Below, piece by piece: positions 35,389 through 43,122 of a stretch of 64,000 nucleotides of DNA. The stretch covers positions 50,930 through 114,929 of the forward strand of contig JAFABI010000094.1 of assembly GCA_023426125.1 (NCBI GenBank), read 5' to 3'. Every line of letters starts with the position of its first letter. Within the stretch, counting starts at the first letter, position 1. The notes beneath the pieces are model-generated. The model searched no databases and was not told the DNA's origin. It saw nothing but the letters and a program-made list of their open reading frames with translations. The stretch comes from Bacillota bacterium (GTDB taxonomy: Bacteria > Bacillota > Clostridia > Acetivibrionales > DTU013). The position numbers and the translations under genes were made by a program.

Positions 35389-36183
35389 GTGGAAGGAAGG
35401 CTTAAGGGACAGGCTGCATGGATAAGCGGGGCGACAAAGGGGATCGGTGAAGGTACTGCAAGGCTGTTTGCAGAGGAAGGGGCAGCGGTTGCGGTAATCG
35501 GGCGCAGCGCCAGGGACGGGGAACGTGTTGCAGGAGAGATTGAAGAAAAAGGTGGAAAAGCCCTATTTATTCAATGTGATGTTACTAAAGACGAAGATGT
35601 ACGGGAATCAATTGAATTAGCGGCAGATACTTTTGGTGGGATAAATATACTGATAAACAGTGCAGGTATTATCGATATGAAGGAACTACATAAATATACC
35701 GGTGATGAATGGGATTGTGTAATGAATAGTAACGTCAAATCGATTTTTCTTGCATTCAAATACGCATTTCCATATTTAAGCCTGAATAAGCGAAGCTATG
35801 TAGTGAATATAGGCTCCATCAGCAGCTTTGTGGGTCAAAACGGCACTCCGGTTTATACCGCATCCAAAGGCGCGGTAATACAGCTTTCACGGTCGATCGG
35901 CCTTGATTATGCCAGATATGGCATCCGCTGCAACTGCGTGTGCCCTGGGATTACAGATACACCTATGCTGAACAGGCATCTAAATTCAGTACCGGATCCG
36001 GCAGGACATCTGGCTGAAAGGTTGAGGCGCGTTCCGCTGGGCGAAATTCTCACACCTGCGGATGTCGCAAGGTCTATCTTGTTCTTTTCTTGTGAGGATT
36101 CGGCCGGAGTTACGGCTACATCTCTCATTGTGGATGGAGGCTACCTTGCTGCTGCTGAGTGGGATAATGAAATTTTCAAATAA
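35389..36183 (+). CDS. SDR family oxidoreductase, second copy
   Basis: 264 residues, GTG start after GGAGGTGAGG. Cofactor motif SGATKGIGEGTARL, NSAG, catalytic YTASKGAVIQLS, and a C-terminal VTATSLIVDGGYLA. It is clearly diverged from the SDR at 33754, so a distinct substrate or the reverse redox step is likely. Lies between the isomerase and the E3 gene. Confidence 0.92.
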   Translation: MEGRLKGQAAWISGATKGIGEGTARLFAEEGAAVAVIGRSARDGERVAGEIEEKGGKALFIQCDVTKDEDVRESIELAADTFGGINILINSAGIIDMKELHKYTGDEWDCVMNSNVKSIFLAFKYAFPYLSLNKRSYVVNIGSISSFVGQNGTPVYTASKGAVIQLSRSIGLDYARYGIRCNCVCPGITDTPMLNRHLNSVPDPAGHLAERLRRVPLGEILTPADVARSILFFSCEDSAGVTATSLIVDGGYLAAAEWDNEIFK

Positions 36184-36202
36184 GGTATGGTGATATAAGT
36201 AA

Positions 36203-37594
36203 ATGGAAAATCGATTCGATCTGGTGGTTATCGGTGGCGGGCCGGGCGGTTATACCGCAGCCATCCGGGCATTGCAGCTTGGTTTGAAGGTTGCCGTTGT
36301 AGAGGAGCGCGAAATGGGAGGCACTTGCCTCAACAGGGGCTGCATACCGACGAAAGCATTGCTTCAATCTGCCGAAGTATACCACACGGCAAGGCACAGC
36401 AGTGACTTCGGAATCTCAATAGAGAAAGCGGAGTTTAATTATAGCTTGATCTCAAAGAGGAAGGATACTATAGTCAAACAGCTTAGGTCAGGTATCAGCG
36501 CTCTTGTTAAAAGTAATAACGGCACGGTCCTTACAGGGAAGGCATTTATTATCGATAAAAACACGATTGAAGTTACCGCGGATGAAAAGCTTATCCTTAA
36601 GGCTGAAAAGATAATCCTTGCTACGGGGTCCAGGCCGTTAATGCCGTCGATACAGGGAATTGACAGTGATAGGGTATTGGACAGCGATGCGGTTTTAGAG
36701 ATGAAGGAGTGTCCTGAGAAGATCGTGATAATAGGCGGAGGGGTAATCGGAGTAGAATTTGCCACTTTGTTCAATATGCTTGGGAAGCAGGTTACCATTA
36801 TTGAGATGATGAATACGATTATTCCCGGAGTTGATTCGGAGATTTCCGGCATGCTCAGGAAATCACTTGAATCAAAAGGCGTCGTAATATTTACCGGTTC
36901 AAAGGTTACGTCGATTTCTTCCGGGAAAACGGCGGCATGTATCTTTGATAAGGATGGGAGAGTTCAAAAGGCTGAAGCGGATATCGTAATTGCAGCAATA
37001 GGCAGAAGGCCCAATACTGAAAACCTGGGTTTGGAAAAATTGGGTGTAGCTTTTGAGAAGGGATTTGTAAAAGTAAATGAGAATATGGAAACCTCTGTGA
37101 AAGGGATTTATGCAATTGGTGATGTTACAGGGAAAGTATTGCTAGCCCATGTAGCTTCAGCCCAAGGACTTATAGCAGCTATAAACGCGGTGGGCGGAAG
37201 TGATAGGATGAATTATTCGGCTGTGCCAAGCTGCATATATACCAGTCCTGAAATTGCATGGGCAGGGATGACGGAAGAGGATGCGGTAAGGAACAATATC
37301 AAATATAAGGCCGGTAGGTTTCCTGTAAGTTTCAACGGCAAATCCATGATCGCAGGCGAGAGGGAAGGAATGGCAAAGATTATTTCCGACGCGAGCACAG
37401 GCGAAATACTTGGGGCACATCTTATGGCACCCAGGGCGACAGATATGATCGGTGAAATATGTGTAGCCATGAAGCTTGAATCGACAATTGAAGAATTATC
37501 TCATACAATACATCCCCATCCTACAGTGAGTGAAATTATTATGGAAGCGGCTCACGATGCCGAACGGCGTTGTGTCCACAAGCCAGGAAGGTAA
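36203..37594 (+). CDS. lpdA: Dihydrolipoamide dehydrogenase E3
   Basis: Reoxidises the lipoyl group of E2 with FAD and NAD. 463 residues: FAD motif IGGGPGGYTAAIRA (10-23), redox disulfide C42/C47 in GGTCLNRGCIPTK, NAD motif IGGGVIGVEFAT, second FAD site YAIGDVTG and the active-site base HPHPTVSE near the C-terminus. No N-terminal lipoyl domain. It completes the aco-type complex; two SDR genes and an isomerase gene lie between E2 and E3, tying those enzymes to the same pathway. Confidence 0.95.
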   Translation: MENRFDLVVIGGGPGGYTAAIRALQLGLKVAVVEEREMGGTCLNRGCIPTKALLQSAEVYHTARHSSDFGISIEKAEFNYSLISKRKDTIVKQLRSGISALVKSNNGTVLTGKAFIIDKNTIEVTADEKLILKAEKIILATGSRPLMPSIQGIDSDRVLDSDAVLEMKECPEKIVIIGGGVIGVEFATLFNMLGKQVTIIEMMNTIIPGVDSEISGMLRKSLESKGVVIFTGSKVTSISSGKTAACIFDKDGRVQKAEADIVIAAIGRRPNTENLGLEKLGVAFEKGFVKVNENMETSVKGIYAIGDVTGKVLLAHVASAQGLIAAINAVGGSDRMNYSAVPSCIYTSPEIAWAGMTEEDAVRNNIKYKAGRFPVSFNGKSMIAGEREGMAKIISDASTGEILGAHLMAPRATDMIGEICVAMKLESTIEELSHTIHPHPTVSEIIMEAAHDAERRCVHKPGR

Positions 37595-37648
37595 GAATAA
37601 GCGGCAGTTTAAAAAGCAGACATACAACACGCTTACCGATAAAGACAA

Positions 37649-37654
37649 TATAAT
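37649..37654 (+). promoter_or_regulatory. -10 box of the structured RNA
   Basis: A perfect TATAAT ends seven bases before 37661, which is exactly where the closing helix of the structured RNA begins. No good -35 is seen. The spacing supports transcription starting at or near 37661. Confidence 0.5.
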
Positions 37655-37660
37655 AAGCAA

Positions 37661-37905
37661 GACGGGCGGACAAGGCTGCAGACGAAAGCATCATGAGAAG
37701 TAATGGTTGTAGGCTGTTTGTCCAGGCGAAGCTCGAGCGCGGAACTCCAGAGGAAAACCCGATATGCTGCGGCACGGATGCCGCAGACGCAAAGTGGAGC
37801 CACGGATGGCGACTCTGCAGCGCCCGCGTTGGAGCGAGCCTGGACATTACAGCCTGCCCATTATGTAACCTGATGCGCGAGTTTGTAGTCATGGTCGCCC
37901 GTCCG
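37661..37905 (+). ncRNA. Large structured non-coding RNA candidate, about 245 nt
   Basis: No credible protein; instead ten helices nest without conflict. Closing helix GACGGGCG (37661-37668)/CGCCCGTC (37896-37903). Then 37676-37683/37881-37888 (with G-U pairs), GCATCA 37688-37693/37871-37876, TAATGG 37701-37706/37858-37863, GGCTGT 37712-37717/37849-37854, GTCCAGGC 37720-37727/37838-37845, GCTC 37731-37734/37832-37835, CGCGG 37738-37742/37824-37828, CTCCA 37745-37749/37795-37799 and the hairpin CTGCGGCA/TGCCGCAG 37767-37786. Purine-rich internal loops (GAA opposite GA) separate them. A TATAAT precedes it. It might be a known ornate class (the raiA motif is one to test) or new; I could not assign it. 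Confidence 0.65.
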
Positions 37906-37925
37906 TAGCCTATCTGTAATACCTC

Positions 37926-37956
37926 ACTTGACAGAAGCGTTTTTTGACCTGACTTC
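37926..37956 (+). repeat. 31-bp direct repeat, left copy
   Basis: ACTTGACAGAAGCG followed by a T run, then GACCTGACTTC. It matches 42661-42691 at 27 of 31 positions in the same orientation. The two copies bracket 4.7 kb of accessory genes and could be the ends of an inserted island or copies of a dispersed repeat. Confidence 0.55.
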
Positions 37957-38181
37957 GGAGTCTTTGCGGTTTATGATGCGAAAGAGAGCTTTGATAACCC
38001 AAAAATAAAAATGTATTGCCCTATAAAAATTGGTACGAAATGATAAGACATGCCGGGCCTTATCTGATAGATTAAAAGCCCTGCCTGTTTGATGCCGACC
38101 CGTGACGAACGGCATCGTGTGTATATCGCCGCGGGATTTTCGCCGCACGTATATTCCGCCGACCCGGCAAAGGGTGAATAT

Positions 38182-38772
38182 ATGAATGAAGCGGAGATGA
38201 AAGAAGCAATCAGGTATACGCTTTGCACCTTTGAACAGCCGGTCATTTTACCAATTGAAAGCCGCTTTTTCGGATCGGTTGTGGTAGGGTATAAAGAAAG
38301 CGGAAATGTTCTTGTGACTTTTGGCTACCCGCCTTACTTCGCCGCACCGGACAATACCCAACCGCAAATAGAGGAAATCACAAACTGGTATAATGCTAAA
38401 ACCGAACTCACCATTGTCGGCAAGCGTCAAAAAACGCCCTCCGCCAAAGAGTTGTATCAAGAGGGGATGCGTCAGGTTCGCGCTTATCTGAACTCGGGCG
38501 TTCGCGGCGAAGACCGGCATTATTACGACGAATGGGAAAGCTTTTTGCGGTTGAGCATGGAAGAAATGATCGCCGAGGTAAAACGTACCCGTATCGTTCC
38601 GGGTGGTGATTGCGAGGCGTTTGAGGGGGAAGCTGCCGACGAAAATGTGCGGAAGTTTATGTTGCTGGACAGGCAATTTGTCAGTAGGTCAGACAAAATA
38701 AATGGCAGGAATAAGAAAGAAAAAAAGCAGGAGCAAAATGTCCTGCATAAATTAAAACTCGGGGTATCCTAA
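38182..38772 (+). CDS. Hypothetical protein, accessory island
   Basis: About 196 residues from ATG 38182, which follows AAAGGGTG. I do not recognise it. The first part (residues 5-70) looks like a compact beta-rich domain (FFGSVVVGYKESGNVLVTFG); the rest is helical and charged. The last 30 codons are Lys-rich and run 21 bases into the convergent gene at 38752, which suggests the natural end was lost. The open frame continues upstream to about 38089, so an earlier start is possible. The base composition is richer in GC than that of the genes to the right. Confidence 0.55.
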   Translation: MNEAEMKEAIRYTLCTFEQPVILPIESRFFGSVVVGYKESGNVLVTFGYPPYFAAPDNTQPQIEEITNWYNAKTELTIVGKRQKTPSAKELYQEGMRQVRAYLNSGVRGEDRHYYDEWESFLRLSMEEMIAEVKRTRIVPGGDCEAFEGEAADENVRKFMLLDRQFVSRSDKINGRNKKEKKQEQNVLHKLKLGVS

Positions 38773-39060
38773 CTCCTTGGACAAGAACAACAGAGCAGAT
38801 GCTACCGTAACTCCATCCACAGAACCAAGAACCTTCGTTAATCTTTCAGTATTCCAAAAAGCATCATTCAAATTTACCAAGTGGCAACCTACATCAAAAT
38901 CAGGCATACAAGCGAAATATCCGCGAGAGGTTTTGCCAAATACGACCATAATGCTTGAACGGCTCTGGATCAGAAACTCATAATGTGTACCATGTTTTTT
39001 GAACGCAGAAATGGACCCAGTCCATGATTGCTTTTTGTGCTTGCATATAAACGTATCCAT
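38752..39060 (-). CDS. Small uncharacterised protein, DUF6618-like
   Basis: 102 residues on the minus strand. A clear ribosome site (GGAGG on the minus strand, near 39068) precedes ATG. Sequence features are SRSSIMVVFGKTSRGYFACM, then a conserved-looking FWNTERLTKVLGSVDGVTVA. These recall a family of about 100-residue Firmicute proteins of unknown function (I believe DUF6618; the number is from memory). Such proteins are common in mobile elements. No catalytic motif is evident. Confidence 0.65.
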   Translation of the reverse strand: MDTFICKHKKQSWTGSISAFKKHGTHYEFLIQSRSSIMVVFGKTSRGYFACMPDFDVGCHLVNLNDAFWNTERLTKVLGSVDGVTVASALLFLSKELGYPEF

Positions 39061-39314
39061 TTTTTAGCCTCCGTAATCAAGAAACCTGGTCTGGAAGCCA
39101 GAAAGCATCATATTAATAAGCTCCACGCGCTTTTTTCCTATCCGAATGGAAACAGTTGGATTTAAGCCGTCCTTTGAAAATAATTTCTTTCCGTGTTGGG
39201 AAGCGTAATGTGTAATAATCTCCCTTTGGTATAATAGAAAATAGCACGCCCGGATACGTTAAAATATTAACTTTATACAAAAAGGAACCGATATAAAAAA
39301 TGGAGGTATATGAA
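39061..39314. other. Gap between divergent genes, no gene seen
   Basis: AT-rich 250 bases with no coding frame. It should hold the promoters for the minus-strand gene at 39060 and the plus-strand gene at 39315; I see no convincing hexamer pair. Confidence 0.3.
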
Positions 39315-40388
39315 ATGGTAATTAATTTGGTTAGTACAACAAGCTATAGCTATAATTCAAACTTTACACGAGATGTCTCTAAATCCGGTCAAACGGCCAA
39401 AACTGAGAATAGCCCGGCAAAAGCTGTGAGAACAAATACCACGATTAATTGTTACAACGATGACAAGGTTGATTACAGTTACGTTGATGTGGATATTGCA
39501 AAGGGAAAACTATATAACCGGAACGAGGTAACAAAAGCGCTGAATGAACTATTGAAAGAAAATGGGGTTCAAATACCTAACGGGACTTCCGTGACTTTTT
39601 CCATTAACCCATATGACCATAAACTGACGGTATCTGGTCTAGAAGATAAGGCTATGACCTCACGGATTGAATCTGTTCTGAATAGTGGAAAAAACTCAAA
39701 AAACCTGTTCGCTCATATTTATTTTTCCAGCAACGGAAGTGATTATGTTACGTCGGAACAATTACAGCCTGACAAATGCAGCAAACTGACTCTTTTTCTT
39801 GAAATAAAAAATAACACCGGCTATGATTTGAGGGATTGTATTAGTAAAGATGGCACCTTTTACACACAGGACGGAGTTGATGTGCTCAAGGAATATATGA
39901 AAGGGTCTGCTATTTCAGCGGAATACCGAGCGGACGTTACGTCTTTTTATGAGCCCCGTCTACGACAATTGGCACGAGAAGGTTTTGGCAATTCTGAAGA
40001 TTTGATTCTGCAGATTGAATATAAAGATGGGTATTTGTATGATATCGGACAAAAAAATGGATACGGGCCGGGGCAAACACAATGGATTGATGACCTCGTT
40101 GCAAAATTTGGGGATGAACTATTTGTGAAACCGGAAAAAAATAATACGATAGATTCCAATTTGCCTCAAATACAAGAACTGCTGAAGGAAAACAAAATCA
40201 AACTTCCGGATGGGCTGATCCTGACACTTTCTCTTAACCAGCACACGAATTCCTTCTCTATATTGGGGACGGATGATACGGATTTGATTTTAAGGCTTCA
40301 AATGCTTTTGGACGGAAAGCCGACAAAAAATCTTTTGTACTATCTCAATCAGGTACAGGACCGTAACCATCTGGACGTATTTGCATAA
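39315..40388 (+). CDS. Uncharacterised protein with internal repeat, DUF4885-like
   Basis: 357 residues from ATG 39315 (site TGGAGGT; an ATG at 39300 lies before that site). No signal peptide. Two halves share a module: ALNELLKENGVQIPNGTSVTF with INPYDHKLTVSG (about residues 80-110) and IQELLKENKIKLPDGLILTL with LNQHTNSFSILG (about 285-325), each followed by a helix and a NLxxxxxxxN-type ending. It resembles clostridial DUF4885 proteins (from memory). Function unknown. Confidence 0.65.
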   Translation: MVINLVSTTSYSYNSNFTRDVSKSGQTAKTENSPAKAVRTNTTINCYNDDKVDYSYVDVDIAKGKLYNRNEVTKALNELLKENGVQIPNGTSVTFSINPYDHKLTVSGLEDKAMTSRIESVLNSGKNSKNLFAHIYFSSNGSDYVTSEQLQPDKCSKLTLFLEIKNNTGYDLRDCISKDGTFYTQDGVDVLKEYMKGSAISAEYRADVTSFYEPRLRQLAREGFGNSEDLILQIEYKDGYLYDIGQKNGYGPGQTQWIDDLVAKFGDELFVKPEKNNTIDSNLPQIQELLKENKIKLPDGLILTLSLNQHTNSFSILGTDDTDLILRLQMLLDGKPTKNLLYYLNQVQDRNHLDVFA

Positions 40389-40465
40389 TTTTAAATGATA
40401 TAGTTAGGTTAAGTATCGTTGTAGTGTTATATATTGTGAAACAAATACGTCGCCGCAATTGGAAT

Positions 40466-40560
40466 TGTGCTGACCAGCACGGGGACGTGTGATCGGGATT
40501 GCCAACGGCGTACAGTCCCGGACTGATTTTGTAATCCATTCTGCCTATGCCCCAGCGAAC
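40466..40560 (-). pseudogene. Fragment of a corrinoid protein (HgcA/CdhD-like C-terminal domain)
   Basis: On the minus strand, a 30-codon stretch reads VRWGIGRMDYKISPGLYAVG then NPDHTSP, after which the frame shifts (PVLVS continues in another frame). The pattern GLYxVGNPDxxSPVLVTANY is characteristic of the C-terminal part of PF03599 corrinoid proteins, shared by HgcA and corrinoid iron-sulfur protein subunits. The remainder is missing. It lies in a 488-bp gap (40389-40876) with no intact gene. Confidence 0.4.
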
Positions 40561-40823
40561 TATTTGTTAATCAGGGTGTAATTTCAAATGAGGTATTTTT
40601 GGCAAGAGCGATTATTATAGCAAAAGCTCCTCCTAATCTTAATAATAGTATTGAGATAATGTTAAAAGTTATAAGCCTATTTAGCAAAAAGTTAATGATA
40701 CACTTAGTCCAGATGAAGTGATGGGAACGAAATAGAAACTGATATTGATATGATGTGGAAGGTATGTGAGATAGCGCTAAAATGCTATCTTTTTTTGTAC
40801 TAAAAGCAATATATAAAATTTGC

Positions 40824-40848
40824 ATTGTAACATATAATGTGTTACAAT
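40824..40848 (+). promoter_or_regulatory. Operator dyad overlapping the -10 box of the toxin-antitoxin pair
   Basis: ATTGTAACA (40824-40832) and TGTTACAAT (40840-40848) are perfect inverted arms of 9 bp. The 7-base centre TATAATG contains a consensus -10 hexamer (40833-40838). A repressor bound here would block RNA polymerase; autoregulation by the downstream HTH protein is the obvious inference. AAGGTGAT provides the ribosome site before 40877. Confidence 0.7.
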
Positions 40849-40876
40849 TAAAAATATTATGTTATAAGGTGATGAT

Positions 40877-41833
40877 ATGAACGATTATATCGAAAAAATG
40901 CTGCACATCAAGGTAGCTATATCTGATTATACAGGCATAGACAAGCTTCCGCTTTATCTGAAAGGAAGCTATCGGCTCTATACTATAAAGCTTGCGGAGA
41001 CGGACTGCTTGTTGGCTGAACCCAAGGAAGCCATCAATCTTTCTGCACTTCGAAAGCAGCGTGAACAGTTGAAAAAACTATCCCGTATGGAGTGTGTGCT
41101 GTGCTTTGAAAGCATGAATACTTACACGAAGCAAAAGCTGATAGAGGAAGCAATCCCGTTTATCATTAAAGAAAAACAGATATACATGCCGTTTCTGGGC
41201 ATGGTACTTACTAATCAAGATGAGCGAATTTTGCAGGAGGTAAAAGAAATCTCGTATTTGACCCAAAAACTACTGCTTGTCGCCATCTATCAGAAGTGGA
41301 AAAAAATTTTACTTACTGACGCTGCTAAAGTCCTTTGTGTGTCTAAAATGTCTGTTACAAGATGCTTTGATGAGCTGGAAGCGCTAAAAATACCGCTTGT
41401 ATCGAAAATTGGAAGGAGCAGATATTTTGTTTGGGAGCAAAGCAGCACTGCTTTATGGAATATGCTGCGTCCCGTTTTGCGAAATCCGGTGGCAAAAGAA
41501 TATCGTCTATACAAACCACTTGATATGAGAGAATTCCCGTTAGGAGGTATATCGGCTCTCAGCAGCTATACCTTACTGAACGACAACGGGTACCGAACAT
41601 ACGCAATAACAAAGGAACTGGCAAAGAGCTTGCGGATAGGTGGTCTTCCTTGCATTCCAAAAGGCGAAGTGCCTGCGGAAATCATACAGGTTATGCAGTA
41701 TGATATTCCCTTCGGTGATGGAACGGCAGTTGATCCGTTAACAGCGATACTGTCATTATCCGATGAAGATAATAAAGACCCTCGCATTGAGGTTGCCATA
41801 GATGAAGTTGTGGAGGAGAAAGTGAATGATTAA
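40877..41833 (+). CDS. AbiEi-like winged-helix antitoxin/regulator
   Basis: 318 residues. A middle helix-turn-helix region (KILLTDAAKVLCVSKMSVTRCFDELEAL, about residues 135-165, split here only for reference) follows an N-terminal domain and precedes a C-terminal domain typical of proteins partnered with nucleotidyltransferases. It overlaps the next gene by eight bases. Architecture and pairing resemble type IV AbiE-like systems, in which the first protein represses the operon and neutralises the second. Family membership is inferred from context and fold, not from a strong motif. Confidence 0.6.
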   Translation: MNDYIEKMLHIKVAISDYTGIDKLPLYLKGSYRLYTIKLAETDCLLAEPKEAINLSALRKQREQLKKLSRMECVLCFESMNTYTKQKLIEEAIPFIIKEKQIYMPFLGMVLTNQDERILQEVKEISYLTQKLLLVAIYQKWKKILLTDAAKVLCVSKMSVTRCFDELEALKIPLVSKIGRSRYFVWEQSSTALWNMLRPVLRNPVAKEYRLYKPLDMREFPLGGISALSSYTLLNDNGYRTYAITKELAKSLRIGGLPCIPKGEVPAEIIQVMQYDIPFGDGTAVDPLTAILSLSDEDNKDPRIEVAIDEVVEEKVND

Positions 41834-42575
41834 AGGAATTGAAACCTTTAAGGCGTATTTTCATGACTATAAGGAACAGTATGTGCTGATTGGCGGCGCA
41901 GCCTGCGATCTTATCTTCGAAGATGTGGACGGTGACTTTCGTGCAACAAAGGATTTGGACATGGTGTTGATTGCAGAAGCACTGACACCAGAGTTTGGTA
42001 AACGATTTTGGGAATTTATTCAAGACGGTGGTTATGAGCATCGTGCGAAAAGTAATGGATCACCGCAATTTTTCAGGTTTGATAAACCCAAAAATGCAGA
42101 CTATCCATATATGATTGAGTTGTTTTCTAAAACTTCAACTGTGATTGAAGATGTTGAGCACGGTTGCATCCCTCTTCACTTGGGCGACGAAATCTCCAGT
42201 TTGTCAGCTATTCTTTTGACCTCAACGTATTATCAGTTGTTATTGACCGGTAAAGCGGTAATCAATGATGTGGTTATTTTATCTTCTCAGAATCTAATAC
42301 CTTTTAAGGCAAAAGCATGGCTTGATCTTTCAGAGCGAAAAGCACAGGGGCATCATGTTGATGAACGTGACATTAAAAAACATAAAAATGATGTTGTCCG
42401 GCTCACAGTTGTACTTTCCGGTAGCGAAAGATGCGAACTACCGACTGAAATCAAATCCGATATGGAGCAGTTTGTTGCCCACCTCGAAAAGGCGCCCGTT
42501 GATCCAAAGACACTGAAAATCTCTGGAATTAGCTTTGACGATATCATGCACGTGCTTAGAAAAGTTTATTTATAA
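41826..42575 (+). CDS. AbiEii-like nucleotidyltransferase toxin
   Basis: 249 residues. The N-terminal part has the nucleotidyltransferase signature: YVLIGGAACDLIF (GG after strand 1), then TKDLDMVLI, the DxD metal pair (about residues 43-45). A helical C-terminal region with LIPFKAKAWLDL, as in AbiEii/MenT-type toxins, follows. The start overlaps the HTH gene, so expression is coupled. Expected role: nucleotide or tRNA modification that halts growth on phage infection; this is by family analogy. Confidence 0.68.
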   Translation: MIKGIETFKAYFHDYKEQYVLIGGAACDLIFEDVDGDFRATKDLDMVLIAEALTPEFGKRFWEFIQDGGYEHRAKSNGSPQFFRFDKPKNADYPYMIELFSKTSTVIEDVEHGCIPLHLGDEISSLSAILLTSTYYQLLLTGKAVINDVVILSSQNLIPFKAKAWLDLSERKAQGHHVDERDIKKHKNDVVRLTVVLSGSERCELPTEIKSDMEQFVAHLEKAPVDPKTLKISGISFDDIMHVLRKVYL

Positions 42576-42630
42576 GCTGAATAAATAACGATCCAAATAT
42601 TACAAAGCTAAAGTACTATATAATATTTGT

Positions 42631-42655
42631 GGTATTGCATACCGATAATTTTTAA
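42631..42655 (+). terminator. Weak terminator after the toxin gene
   Basis: GGTAT-TGC-ATACC (42631-42643) followed within a few bases by a run of T. The stem is short, so efficiency is uncertain. Confidence 0.4.
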
Positions 42656-42660
42656 CACTG

Positions 42661-42691
42661 ACTTGGCAGAAGCGTTTTATTACCTAACTTC
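42661..42691 (+). repeat. 31-bp direct repeat, right copy
   Basis: Partner of 37926-37956 (27/31 identical): ACTTGGCAGAAGCGTTTT then ATTACCTAACTTC. It follows the toxin terminator. Beyond it, to 43122, an AT-rich gap holds an imperfect hairpin (about 42709-42749) and a short truncated frame. Confidence 0.55.
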
Positions 42692-42918
42692 TCATAATAT
42701 TTTATCGAAAGAAGTCGTTTGTAGCTAAGACGTCGATTTCTTTTGCTTTACATTGTAAATTTTTTCATAGATATGTGATATAATTCAAGATGTGAGCATG
42801 GTTGCATGTGAACCAATATATATAATGAGCAAGCAAACAGTATTTATATATTGGACAAGACATACTGATGTCGTATTCGATATGCTATAGTCAAATAAAA
42901 AATGGAGGGAATTGTTCC

Positions 42919-42975
42919 ATGAAAAAATTATATCCGAAAATTGGTGGAAAGCAGATGGCGCAATCGGCAAGTTAA
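42919..42975 (+). pseudogene. 18-codon frame with good ribosome site, likely gene stub
   Basis: ATG 42919 follows GGAGGG and reads MKKLYPKIGGKQMAQSAS before a stop. It is probably the leftover start of a gene destroyed by deletion or a very short peptide. No relative recognised. Confidence 0.25.
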
Positions 42976-43122
42976 AGTTCTTACGGTGACTTTACAAGCT
43001 TGAGTAAAAATCAATCTATGGCTGAAAGCTGAGTTTATAGCTAAAGCCTGCATTTTTGTGCACAGAAAATCGAGACTGGAATGTTTATCTTCTGTATACT
43101 AACATTGAATGGAGGTGAGTAC

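Noticed and set aside
37693..37908. 71-codon plus-strand frame (MRSNGCRLFVQAKLERG onward)
   Set aside because: It has no ribosome site and lies wholly within the ten-helix RNA fold, whose pairing explains the sequence better than codons do.
40470..40495. CACGGGGACGTGTGA, another possible copy of the same repeat
   Set aside because: It belongs to the corrinoid-protein fragment and matches only the first ten bases of the core.
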